DNA of 64,000 nucleotides from Pseudomonas sp. QS1027 (GTDB taxonomy: Bacteria; Pseudomonadota; Gammaproteobacteria; Pseudomonadales; Pseudomonadaceae), in assembly GCF_002814235.1 (NCBI RefSeq), contig NZ_PHSU01000034.1:47648-111647 (forward strand). Direction: 5' to 3'. Under the pieces are notes generated by a model that saw only the letters and a list, made by a program, of their open reading frames with translations, made no database searches and had not been told where the DNA came from. Shown here in pieces: positions 24,684 through 32,963 of the stretch; positions within the stretch are counted from its first letter, which is position 1, and every line of letters starts with the position of its first letter. The position numbers and the translations under genes are program-made.

Positions 24684-25571
24684 ATGAGTCAATACCAGCG
24701 TCTGCTGCTGATCACCGATCAGCATCTGCCCCATTCTCCGGCGGCCAGGCGGGCCGCCGCCCTCGCCGCGGCCAGCGGTGCGGCGTTGCATATCACCGCC
24801 CTGGTCGAGCCGCCGCCGCGCACTCATCTGATCGAGTCGAACCTGGATGAACAGGCCCGGCTCGCCTATATGGAAACATACCGGACCTGGCTGGAGGGGG
24901 TGACCGCGAGCTTGCGCGACAGTGGCCTGCAACTGACCACCGAAGCGCTCTGGACCACCCATCCCTTGCGCGACATCCTGATCCACGCCCGCGAGATAAA
25001 ACCCGATCTGCTGATCAAGGATGTGTACCTGGAGCCGCTGCTCAAGCGGGTCTTCACCACGCCGCTGGATTGGCAACTGTTGCAGGAAAGTCCGGTGCCG
25101 GTGCACCTGGTCAACCAGATCGCCTCGGCGTTGCCCCGGCGGGTGCTGGCAGCCGTCGATACCTCCACGGGGGAGGCGGGTATCAGCGAGTTCAACCGCA
25201 AGATCATCCGTCAGGCCGAGTCCCTGGCGCTGCAATGCGATGCCGAGCTGCATGTGCTGTATGCCTACGACCTGGCTCCGGCGCTCATGGCCGATCCCTG
25301 TGTCACGCTGGTCTGGGTCGAGGAGCTGCGTGTCGCCTTGCTCGAACCTTTCGCCAGGCTCGCGGACGACTATGGCGTGCCGGCCGAGCGCCGGCATTTC
25401 CTGATGGGCTCGCCGGTGGGGGTGATCACCGACTTTGTCCGTGACCAGGCAATCGATGTGGTGGTCATGGGCTCGGTCCAGCCCAAGGGGCTGGGCAAGC
25501 TGATCGGCGATACCACCGAGCGGACCTTGCTGATTCCCGAATGCAGTGTGTTGACGGTCAAGCCCGACTGA
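24684..25571 (+). CDS. Universal stress protein (tandem UspA domains), paralogue
   Basis: 295 aa from ATG 24684 (GGAGG upstream). It has two UspA-like domains as in the gene at 21926 and shares the segments LIKDVYLEPLLKRVFTTPLD and DWQLLQESPVPVHLV with it, so the two arose by duplication. The second domain ends VVVMGSVQPKGLGKLIGDTT, the ATP-binding G-x2-G-x9-(S/T) region. Upstream lie two perfect ANR boxes. It is convergent with the ArcD-like gene and the two are separated by a strong terminator. Probable role: survival under oxygen limitation. Confidence 0.88.
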   Translation: MSQYQRLLLITDQHLPHSPAARRAAALAAASGAALHITALVEPPPRTHLIESNLDEQARLAYMETYRTWLEGVTASLRDSGLQLTTEALWTTHPLRDILIHAREIKPDLLIKDVYLEPLLKRVFTTPLDWQLLQESPVPVHLVNQIASALPRRVLAAVDTSTGEAGISEFNRKIIRQAESLALQCDAELHVLYAYDLAPALMADPCVTLVWVEELRVALLEPFARLADDYGVPAERRHFLMGSPVGVITDFVRDQAIDVVVMGSVQPKGLGKLIGDTTERTLLIPECSVLTVKPD

Positions 25572-25600
25572 GTCGCGGCTTGCCCTGTGGCGTCAATCGA

Positions 25601-25635
25601 AAAGCCCCTTGCCGGTGACCGGCAAGGGGCTTTTT
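25601..25635. terminator. Bidirectional rho-independent terminator
   Basis: aaagccccttgcc pairs with ggcaaggggcttt around the centre ggtgacc, with T-runs on both sides, between the convergent stress-protein and ArcD-like genes. Confidence 0.9.
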
Positions 25636-25657
25636 CATGACGCCACGCCAAGGTGTG

Positions 25658-27133
25658 TCAGAGGCTCAACAGGCCCTGCCAGAGCATCCAGGCGGCCACT
25701 GCGGCGGCCAGCCAGATCAGCACCAGCAGGCCTTTGGCGAAACCATTGAGCGGTTTGCGCTGAGGGGTGACCAGGTAGATCAGCGAGCCGGGGGCGTAGA
25801 GCAGGGCACTGAGCAGCAGGTACTTGGGACCGGCCGCGTACAACAGCCAGAAACAGTAGACGCTGGCCACGAGGGCGATGGCCAGGTCGCGCAATCTCAG
25901 GCCGCCGTGCCCGTCCTGGTCACGTGCCTGCCAGCTGACCTTGAGTGCATAGAGGCCGCTGAACAGGTAGGGCAGCAGGATCATCGAGGTGGCCAGGGAG
26001 ATCAGCGCCAGGTAGGTGGCGTTCGAATACAGCGTGAGGATCAGGAACAGCTGAATGCAACCGTTGGTGACCCACAGGGCATTGGCCGGCACGCCATGGC
26101 TGTTTTCCCTGGCCAGGAGCGCAGGCATCACACTGGCCCTGGCCGGACTGAACAAGGATTCGGCCGAGAGCAGGGTCCAGGCCAGCAGGGCGCCGCCCAC
26201 GGAAACCATCAGGCCCAGGCTGATCATCATGGCGCCCCAGGGACCGGCAATGGCTTGCAGCACGCCGGCGGTCGAAGGGTTTTTCATGGCCGCCAGCTCG
26301 GGCTGGCCAAGGATGCCCAGCGACAGCAGTGAGACCGAAATCAGCAGCAACAGGGTAATGACAAAACCAATGATGGTGGCCCGGCCGACGTTGACCCGCT
26401 CCGCCGCCCGGGCGGAATAGACATTGGCGCCCTCGATGCCGATAAAGACCCAGACGGTCACCAGCATGGTGCTCTTGACCTGGTCGAGGATCGAGCCCAG
26501 GGCCGGTGCGCCCCACAAACCGCTGACAAAGGTCTCGCGATGAAAGGCGGCGGCGGCGAAACCGATAAACACCAGGACCGGAACGATCTTGGCCACCGTG
26601 GTGATGGCATTGGCCCGTGCCGCGGTGCGTACGCCCCGCAGGATCATGAAGTGCATGGCCCAGAGCAGCAGCGACGCGGCAATGATTGCCACCTTGTTGT
26701 TGCCCTCGCCGAAGGCCGGGAAAAAATAGCTGGCGGCGGCGAACAGGATGACCAGGTAGCCGGCGTTGCCGATCCAGGCGCTGATCCAGTAGCCCCAGGC
26801 CGAGTTGAAACCGACAAAGTCGCCACCCAGGGCCCTGGCGTAGGCGAAGACGCCGTTGTCCAGTTCCGGTTTGCGGTTGGAGAGCATCTGGTAGACCAGG
26901 GCCAGGGACAACATGCCGACCCCGGTGACCAGCCAGCCGATCAGGATCGCGCCGGCACCGGCACCCGCCGCCATGTTTTGCGGCAGGCTGTAGGCGCCGC
27001 TGCCGATGATCGAGCCCACCACCAGGGCGATCAGCAGGCTCAGGGACAAGCGGGCCGATTGCACGAGGGGCGCCGCTTTCAATAAGGGCGCGGTCGTGCC
27101 GGGGGATGAAGCCTGTTGCAGGGGCGTTGCCAT
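25658..27133 (-). CDS. APC-family arginine/ornithine-type antiporter (ArcD-like)
   Basis: 491 aa with about 12-13 hydrophobic segments. The APC signature is at the start, LIALVVGSIIGSGAYSLPQN (consensus GxIIGSGIF), and KPELDNGVFAYARALGGDFV with GFNSAWGYWISAWIGNAGYL are typical of the basic amino acid/polyamine antiporter group that includes ArcD. ArcD exchanges arginine for ornithine to feed the ATP-forming arginine deiminase pathway without oxygen. Here there is no arcABC beside it, so exact substrates are open. A perfect ANR box 103 bases upstream ties it to the low-oxygen cluster. Confidence 0.82.
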   Translation of the reverse strand: MATPLQQASSPGTTAPLLKAAPLVQSARLSLSLLIALVVGSIIGSGAYSLPQNMAAGAGAGAILIGWLVTGVGMLSLALVYQMLSNRKPELDNGVFAYARALGGDFVGFNSAWGYWISAWIGNAGYLVILFAAASYFFPAFGEGNNKVAIIAASLLLWAMHFMILRGVRTAARANAITTVAKIVPVLVFIGFAAAAFHRETFVSGLWGAPALGSILDQVKSTMLVTVWVFIGIEGANVYSARAAERVNVGRATIIGFVITLLLLISVSLLSLGILGQPELAAMKNPSTAGVLQAIAGPWGAMMISLGLMVSVGGALLAWTLLSAESLFSPARASVMPALLARENSHGVPANALWVTNGCIQLFLILTLYSNATYLALISLATSMILLPYLFSGLYALKVSWQARDQDGHGGLRLRDLAIALVASVYCFWLLYAAGPKYLLLSALLYAPGSLIYLVTPQRKPLNGFAKGLLVLIWLAAAVAAWMLWQGLLSL

Positions 27134-27235
27134 GATGACACCTCCAGGGGGCGGGGCGTTCGTGTGCGCCGATCAGCAACGGCGACGCGCTTTGAACGCA
27201 TGGTGCGAATGTCTACGCCCGGGAGCCCGGGGCTG

Positions 27236-27249
27236 TTGATTTTTATCAA
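27236..27249 (-). promoter_or_regulatory. ANR/FNR box before ArcD-like gene
   Basis: TTGAT-TTTT-ATCAA (on the minus strand TTGAT-AAAA-ATCAA), a perfect ANR/FNR site about 103 bases upstream of the antiporter start. Confidence 0.8.
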
Positions 27250-27389
27250 GGCTCGGAGGGATAGGCGTTGCTGCCTCCCGCAGCCGGGGGGCGACGCATG
27301 AATTTTCTTCCTTTTCCCGCGCCGGGCGTGGTTACAATCGGGCTCCTGACACGCAAGAGCTCCCTTTAATGGTTTCGCCGAGGACTGAC

Positions 27390-27881
27390 ATGGACGTTGC
27401 AGACATACTGGTATTGCAAGCGAGCTACACCAACCCGGTACACGCCGAGGCGATTGGACTGGTGCTCAATCACTATGCCGAAGACCCGATGGGCGGCGGT
27501 CAGAGCCTGGCACCGGACATGCTGCAACAGTTGCCCGGCGAACTGGCCAAGCGGCCCCACGCCTTCAGCGTACTGGCCTTTGTCGGCGGCGAACCGGCCG
27601 GGCTGGTGAACTGCTTCGAAGGCTTTTCCACCTTTGCCTGCCGGCCCCTGGTGAACGTGCATGATGTCTCGGTGGTGAGCAAGTTTCGTGGCCTCGGGCT
27701 GAGCCAGAAGATGCTGCAGAAGGTCGAGGACATCGCCCGTCAACGTGGCTGCTGCAAGATCACCCTGGAGGTGCTGGAAGGCAACGGCGTGGCCCAGGCT
27801 TCCTACAAAAAGTTCGGTTTCAGCGGCGCGCAGCTCGATCCGGAGCACGGCCAGATGCTGTTCTGGAACAAGTACCTCTAG
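27390..27881 (+). CDS. GNAT acetyltransferase
   Basis: 163 aa from ATG 27390 (GAGGA six bases upstream; an in-frame ATG at 27369 is less well placed). The GNAT core is present: LAFVGGEPAGLVNCFEGFST, then VHDVSVVSKFRGLGLSQKML with the R-x-x-G-x-(G/A) acetyl-CoA loop, and GNGVAQASYKKFGFS with the final N...YxKxGF motif. Target unknown. A hairpin follows the stop. It is not preceded by an ANR box and seems separate from the cluster to its left. Confidence 0.82.
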   Translation: MDVADILVLQASYTNPVHAEAIGLVLNHYAEDPMGGGQSLAPDMLQQLPGELAKRPHAFSVLAFVGGEPAGLVNCFEGFSTFACRPLVNVHDVSVVSKFRGLGLSQKMLQKVEDIARQRGCCKITLEVLEGNGVAQASYKKFGFSGAQLDPEHGQMLFWNKYL

Positions 27882-27897
27882 TCCCGCCGCAGCGCCC

Positions 27898-27921
27898 AGG
27901 CCCTCTGCCGGAAGAGGGCCT
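27898..27921 (+). terminator. Hairpin after GNAT gene
   Basis: aggccctct and agagggcct form a perfect nine-base stem with a six-base loop, 17 bases after the stop; the T-run is weak (tatccatc). Confidence 0.5.
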
Positions 27922-28037
27922 ATCCATCTACCGCACACGGTGCCTGCCGGGAGGTTTGAATCCTCCTGGAGTCGTGGCCGGCAAACCGATGCTCCCGGTA
28001 ACGACTCGTTCCTATCATTCGAACGAGGACGCCAACC

Positions 28038-31000
28038 ATGTCAACGCAGTCGCCGGTTCCGGACAGTCAATCAATGGATCCGACTTCGGTCGCCAAGGCA
28101 CTTTTCGCCGACAGCCCCAGTTTGCTCTCGGTCGCGACACCGCTGGTTCAGGGGGTGCTGGACGAGCACTATGGCCAATTCGATCTGTCGGCCGAGCGGG
28201 TCCGCCTCGCCGTGCCCTATTGGGTCCTGGCCCAGGGTATCGACGGAGCCCCGGCAGGGCATAACTATTACAGCCTCAGTGAGGTCATGGTCGAGCGCTT
28301 CGCCCTGCGGGTTCCGGTCTGGGGGGCTTCCAGGAGCTTGCGTCTGGAGACCCATAACCTGCTCTGGCGCGAGCAGCCACCGGCTGCGAAGAAACCCCTG
28401 GCGATCGATCTCGACGGGTTGCTCAAGCGCCTGGACCAGGCGGCGCGGTCACTGCTGCTCGAGCGCCTGAAACAGCAGCTGATCGAGCGTTGGAATCAAT
28501 CGCCGGAGGGGCACGGGCCGAGCCGTTGGGCGCGGCTGGCGGCGGCGATCGGACGCTTGCTCGTGCCGGGGCAGACGCCTGGCCGCACAGGGCTTCCTGA
28601 CCTGAGTCGCCTGCCGTTCTACATGGGCTACTCGCCTGGCGATGCGCCCGACGAAAGCCCGGCCCTGGATATTCGCGCCTTCGAGACCCGGGTCTTCAGC
28701 GTGGATGCCCAGGGGCGACGCTACCCGGAGTTGTTTCCGGTGATCGACTTCCTGCGTTATGAAGAGAGTTTGCAGCCATTGCCCTATCCGCTCTATTTTC
28801 ATCCGGGCGAAGGCGGCCTGCGCCAGGGCAAGATGGACAGTGCCGAGCTGGTCGCGATGCTGATCGGCAGCCGGACCGCCGGGCGCAATCTGGAAATAAG
28901 GGAGTCGCTGGTCTGGCGCTGGAATGAACCCGCCGAAGTGATCGGTGACAGCCTGGCAAGAGGTTTGCTCGAATATCAATTGCAGGCGTTGAGCGCGACG
29001 CCTCCGGGCGACTGGGAGGCCAGGGCTCATCTTCAGCGTTGGGTGGACGACATTACCGATCCGGGCAAATGGTTCGCCGTGCCCGCCAGGACCTACGATG
29101 CCAGCCGTTTCCAGGTGCTCAGGCAAGAACGTTGTGGCCCGGCGGCCCTGGGGTTGACGAGCGAGTCGCTGCCGGACTGGCTGCTCGGTGCATCGGTTGC
29201 CGATCGTTCAAGCTACAGCGCTCTGCTGCGCGAACTGGCGCGCCAGCAGTGTGAGTCTGGAGGCCGGCATTTCCTCGAAGACATCGGCACCCTCAATGAA
29301 TTTGCCGCGCGACGATTGCAGGAACTGATGCACCAGGACCATCCCACGGCCAGCGTCATCGACCCGAATGCAGTCAAGCTCAATATCGATAAACTCGACT
29401 ACAGCACTACCCAGACCCTCGATCCGCAACAGGCGCAGGTCACGGTACCGGTCGACATGACCCTGGTGGAACTGGCGTTGGCCAACCTGGGGGGCATGCG
29501 CCATACCGGTATGCGGATTCGCATCGAAGTGCGCGGGTTGCCGGAGCCCGTCCCGCAATGGATGACGGCGGATTACCTGCGTGGCCTGGTGACCCGTGCG
29601 GACATCGGCCAGGCCTACCCGGACCTGCTCAAGGCGCATTTGATCACTGATGCCGCCGAGGCCAGGCGGCGCGAGGTATTGTTCGTCGCGCAGTGGCGGG
29701 TGCGTTTGCCGCTCCAGGCCCTGGAGTTGAAGATCAAGGGCGAGTCGGGGTTCAGCCTCGACGGCTTCCGTTACGTGCAGGCGCTGGTCCAGCCGGCGGG
29801 CCGGGGGCGGTTTGTCGATAGCGTGGAAATCGTCCTGCGGCCCCTGGCGTTCAAGGCCAGGGCCGACTGGCAGGCGGACGAGGTGCAGGCGATGTTCCTG
29901 ATCGGTCCACGGGACATGAGCCGCGGCCCGCTGATTCTGTACCGCCCGTTGTTCCTGCAACAACCGTTGCGCCAATTCGAAACCCGCCAGGCGTTGCTCG
30001 CCGCGATCCGCCAGCCCGGCGATCTGCAGCGCGGCGTCTTGACCTGGATGACCGAAACGGCACGCCAGCGTTATGGCCACGGCGGCTTCGACGCGCCGCA
30101 TATCGAGCAGTTCCTCGGTGGCGACGAGTTCGCCCCGGCACCGTCCAGGCCTGTCCCCGCGACGCTCGCCGAGGGCACTGTCGAAGGTGATTATCTGGCG
30201 GCGATCTTCACCGCCATGGTCAAGGCCCAGGTCGAGCAGGCCGACCGGCAGTCGGTGTCCAATGCCGAACAGCGCTGGGCGGACTGGAAGGAGGGCGCCT
30301 GGCGGGTGTTGCTGGGCATCACCCAGCTGCCGTTTGCCGGCCTGCTGCCTTATGTCGGGCGTCTGGTGGAGATGCTCGGCTGGCTGGTGATCCTGAAGAT
30401 CGGCCACGACGATCTGCGGGCGCTGGACAGCGACAATCGGGCGGAACAGTCGGCGGGGGCGGCGGACCTGTTGTTCAATCTTGCGGCCCTGCTGCTGCAC
30501 TATCGCGCCGCTTCCGCCCCCGGCGAGACCGAGGTGCCGCCGTTGCCCAGGCTCGAGCCGCCGCGTGAGCAGGTATTGCCCGCGCCGACCATCGCGCGGG
30601 CGCCCGACTTGCCCCGTGCCGAACTGAGTGGGTGGTCGATGTCCGGTTGGCCAATCCCCGATTCGCTGATGAGGCGGGTTCGCGCCTATCGTTTGCGCCC
30701 GTTTGACAAGCCGGTATCGGCCTTGGCCGAACTGGGCCGCGTGGCGGACTCGGGGGCGGCTCGGGGATTGGTCCATATCGAGGATGCCGGCAAGGGCAAA
30801 TGGTGCGCCTTGATCCAGGGCGATCTTTACGAAGTGGCCTGGGAGGCCGACGAAGAGGGCATCCGAGTCGTCGACGAGCACGGCAATGCCGGACCCTGGG
30901 TGCGCAGCGACGAGCAGGGGCGCTGGAGCCTGGATATGCGTTTGCGCGGTGGCAGTCCGCCCAAGCGGGCCCAGGCCGGTGGATCGCAAAACCTCGTCGA

Positions 31001-32861
31001 GGCGCGCGAGACACTGATAGCACTCAACCAGCAGACCAAGGATAGCGCGCCGTTGATCAACAACAGTGTCAAGCGCTGGAGGCTGGCGACCGAGGGCGAG
31101 ACGGCCAAGCGGATCACTTATGAGCGTCGAACCGAACTGCTTGGCGAGATGACCGCCTTGCTGGAGGAAAACCTGCAGAACTATCGCCAACAAATGGACC
31201 TGAGCAAGAAGTTGATGGCCGATACCCGGCTGATCAAGGCCGTGCGGCCCTTTCAGATCAATGCGCTGGACAATGGGGTGAACGGACTGCAGACCTTGCT
31301 CCATGCCCAGCAAACCTGGTTGTTGGAGAGACTGGGTATGCCCTATTCGAGGGCTTCCCAACTGCCTGAGGCAGAGCAGCTGGCGCCGGCTTTGGTTCAG
31401 GCCGAGTGGGAGCGTGATGCCGCGGCCACGGACAAGGCGGTCGACTGGGCCCTTTTGCAGAAGGACTGGCTCGATCAACTGAGACAGATGCGCGATGGCC
31501 GGGAAAGTTATCAGCGGTTGATCAAAACGGTCGGCTGGGGCTCCATCGAAGTGGAAGTCCGCGCCTGGAAGATTGCACAGTTGAAGAACCGTTTTGCCCT
31601 GGGCGAGCTGACGCCCGAGCATCTCGGGCAGGAAATGTTTGAGGACATCTGGGATCAGATCCAACGGTCGTATGTGTCCTATTACTCCTCCCTCGATGCC
31701 CTTGATGAGGTCAAATTGTTGGCCGGCGAGCGTATCGAGCTGCTGGAGTCGGTGGTCGAGCAATCCAGTGATCTTCAGGAAAAACTCGAGTTCTATCTGG
31801 CGACGCTGGTCAGTCGTCGCCTGCCTACGGAAAAACTCGACCAGGTGCTCGCGGCACTGAAGGCACTCGGGCAGGAGACCCGGGAAGATCTGCGCCAGTT
31901 GCTGGGCCAGGATGATTGGGAGCTGCCGCCCCTGCCGGTTGCTGGCCCATCGGCGAAAAAGACCACGAGAAAAGTCATCCGTACGCGCCACCGACAGCTG
32001 TTGTCCGGTGAAGTCCAGGCACCGGCATCGGCGGATGGCGAAGAGACCGTGCAGATCAGCGATGTCTATGGGCAGGTGATCGAAACCTACCGGCAAAATA
32101 CCGCCGATGGCCTCTGGGAGGCGGTCGTCGCCCCGGACAAACCGGCCAAACCCGCAGTGATCAGGCCCGAGGTCGGACTGGAAAAGCGGGTGTCGAGCGC
32201 ACGCCAGTTGCTCAATGACGAAGCCTCGGCGATCGATCGGGTCATGCGCCAGGCCGTGCGCTCCAATGCGCCGAGGGCGCAGGAGGACATCCTGCGCTTG
32301 CAGGCCGAGGCGATGGAGCACCAGGCCACGGAGATCGACAAGCTCCTCGGCGTGGCGCAAACACCGCCGCGCAACCCGGAGCGGGTCAGGAATGCCCAGG
32401 CGGTGGCGCAACAACTGCGTGACGCGGTACCGAGACTGCGGGCCTCCGGGCAGTACGCACGGATCCTCGCGATCAAGGCCAACCCGCCGGAAATGCCGCG
32501 TATCGACTACCTGTTGGGACTGGGCGAAGTGAGCATTCGCAAGGAAGGCGAGCGGGTCCCGCTCGGCAAGAATGACTTCCTGCAGGAGTATGCGCTGCTC
32601 GACAAGGACGGCAAGCCGCTGTGGTACGCGCACTTTCACTACCCGAGCCTGTCGGCACTCGACTCGGCTTTCGAGGCCGCCCACTTGAAAACTGCCGAGC
32701 AGCGCAAGCTCGGCGGCAAATACCAGTCGCTGGAGCAGGAAAAGGCCTTCAAGAAGATCCAGACGGGGAAGGGCGGCAATGCCAACCTGGCGTTGCAGAT
32801 CTATCGCAGCCGGATCGACCTGGCCGCGGCTCAACAGCATTTTTTTCCGGGTTCCCGTTAG
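28038..32861 (+). CDS. Giant DUF6543 / 'dermonecrotic toxin domain' protein A
   Basis: 1607 aa, ATG 28038 with GAGGA upstream. No signal peptide is seen. The N-terminal third (to about 360, ending ITDPGKWFAVP) and the block around 600-720 (GPRDMSRGPLILYRPLF at about 623, then a bundle to YGHGGFDAPHIEQFL) match the DUF6543 pattern of Pseudomonas toxin-like proteins. Two hydrophobic stretches occur near 765-800. A small beta region (ARGLVHIEDAGKGKWCALIQ), long helical, probably coiled segments (1000-1450) and a conserved C-terminal domain with LWYAHFHYP (W1529) follow. No known catalytic motif was recognised. The next gene is a diverged paralogue. Toxin or effector role is inferred from family only. 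Confidence 0.7.
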   Translation: MSTQSPVPDSQSMDPTSVAKALFADSPSLLSVATPLVQGVLDEHYGQFDLSAERVRLAVPYWVLAQGIDGAPAGHNYYSLSEVMVERFALRVPVWGASRSLRLETHNLLWREQPPAAKKPLAIDLDGLLKRLDQAARSLLLERLKQQLIERWNQSPEGHGPSRWARLAAAIGRLLVPGQTPGRTGLPDLSRLPFYMGYSPGDAPDESPALDIRAFETRVFSVDAQGRRYPELFPVIDFLRYEESLQPLPYPLYFHPGEGGLRQGKMDSAELVAMLIGSRTAGRNLEIRESLVWRWNEPAEVIGDSLARGLLEYQLQALSATPPGDWEARAHLQRWVDDITDPGKWFAVPARTYDASRFQVLRQERCGPAALGLTSESLPDWLLGASVADRSSYSALLRELARQQCESGGRHFLEDIGTLNEFAARRLQELMHQDHPTASVIDPNAVKLNIDKLDYSTTQTLDPQQAQVTVPVDMTLVELALANLGGMRHTGMRIRIEVRGLPEPVPQWMTADYLRGLVTRADIGQAYPDLLKAHLITDAAEARRREVLFVAQWRVRLPLQALELKIKGESGFSLDGFRYVQALVQPAGRGRFVDSVEIVLRPLAFKARADWQADEVQAMFLIGPRDMSRGPLILYRPLFLQQPLRQFETRQALLAAIRQPGDLQRGVLTWMTETARQRYGHGGFDAPHIEQFLGGDEFAPAPSRPVPATLAEGTVEGDYLAAIFTAMVKAQVEQADRQSVSNAEQRWADWKEGAWRVLLGITQLPFAGLLPYVGRLVEMLGWLVILKIGHDDLRALDSDNRAEQSAGAADLLFNLAALLLHYRAASAPGETEVPPLPRLEPPREQVLPAPTIARAPDLPRAELSGWSMSGWPIPDSLMRRVRAYRLRPFDKPVSALAELGRVADSGAARGLVHIEDAGKGKWCALIQGDLYEVAWEADEEGIRVVDEHGNAGPWVRSDEQGRWSLDMRLRGGSPPKRAQAGGSQNLVEARETLIALNQQTKDSAPLINNSVKRWRLATEGETAKRITYERRTELLGEMTALLEENLQNYRQQMDLSKKLMADTRLIKAVRPFQINALDNGVNGLQTLLHAQQTWLLERLGMPYSRASQLPEAEQLAPALVQAEWERDAAATDKAVDWALLQKDWLDQLRQMRDGRESYQRLIKTVGWGSIEVEVRAWKIAQLKNRFALGELTPEHLGQEMFEDIWDQIQRSYVSYYSSLDALDEVKLLAGERIELLESVVEQSSDLQEKLEFYLATLVSRRLPTEKLDQVLAALKALGQETREDLRQLLGQDDWELPPLPVAGPSAKKTTRKVIRTRHRQLLSGEVQAPASADGEETVQISDVYGQVIETYRQNTADGLWEAVVAPDKPAKPAVIRPEVGLEKRVSSARQLLNDEASAIDRVMRQAVRSNAPRAQEDILRLQAEAMEHQATEIDKLLGVAQTPPRNPERVRNAQAVAQQLRDAVPRLRASGQYARILAIKANPPEMPRIDYLLGLGEVSIRKEGERVPLGKNDFLQEYALLDKDGKPLWYAHFHYPSLSALDSAFEAAHLKTAEQRKLGGKYQSLEQEKAFKKIQTGKGGNANLALQIYRSRIDLAAAQQHFFPGSR

Positions 32862-32963
32862 TCCCGGTGATCGAGCCGGGTGATGCGGTATACCCGGCTA
32901 CCGCTTGAGGGTTTCGGGGTTCTTGTTAGCTGGTCGCTTTCCCACATCAAGGATTGCGACCTC

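Noticed and set aside
25658..27133. Complete arginine deiminase operon (arcDABC)
   Set aside because: Only the antiporter-like gene is present; no arcA, arcB or arcC in the window.
29208..32840. 1210-codon open frame antisense to giant protein A
   Set aside because: Low-complexity composition and no start signals; the plus-strand gene has a good ribosome site and family pattern.
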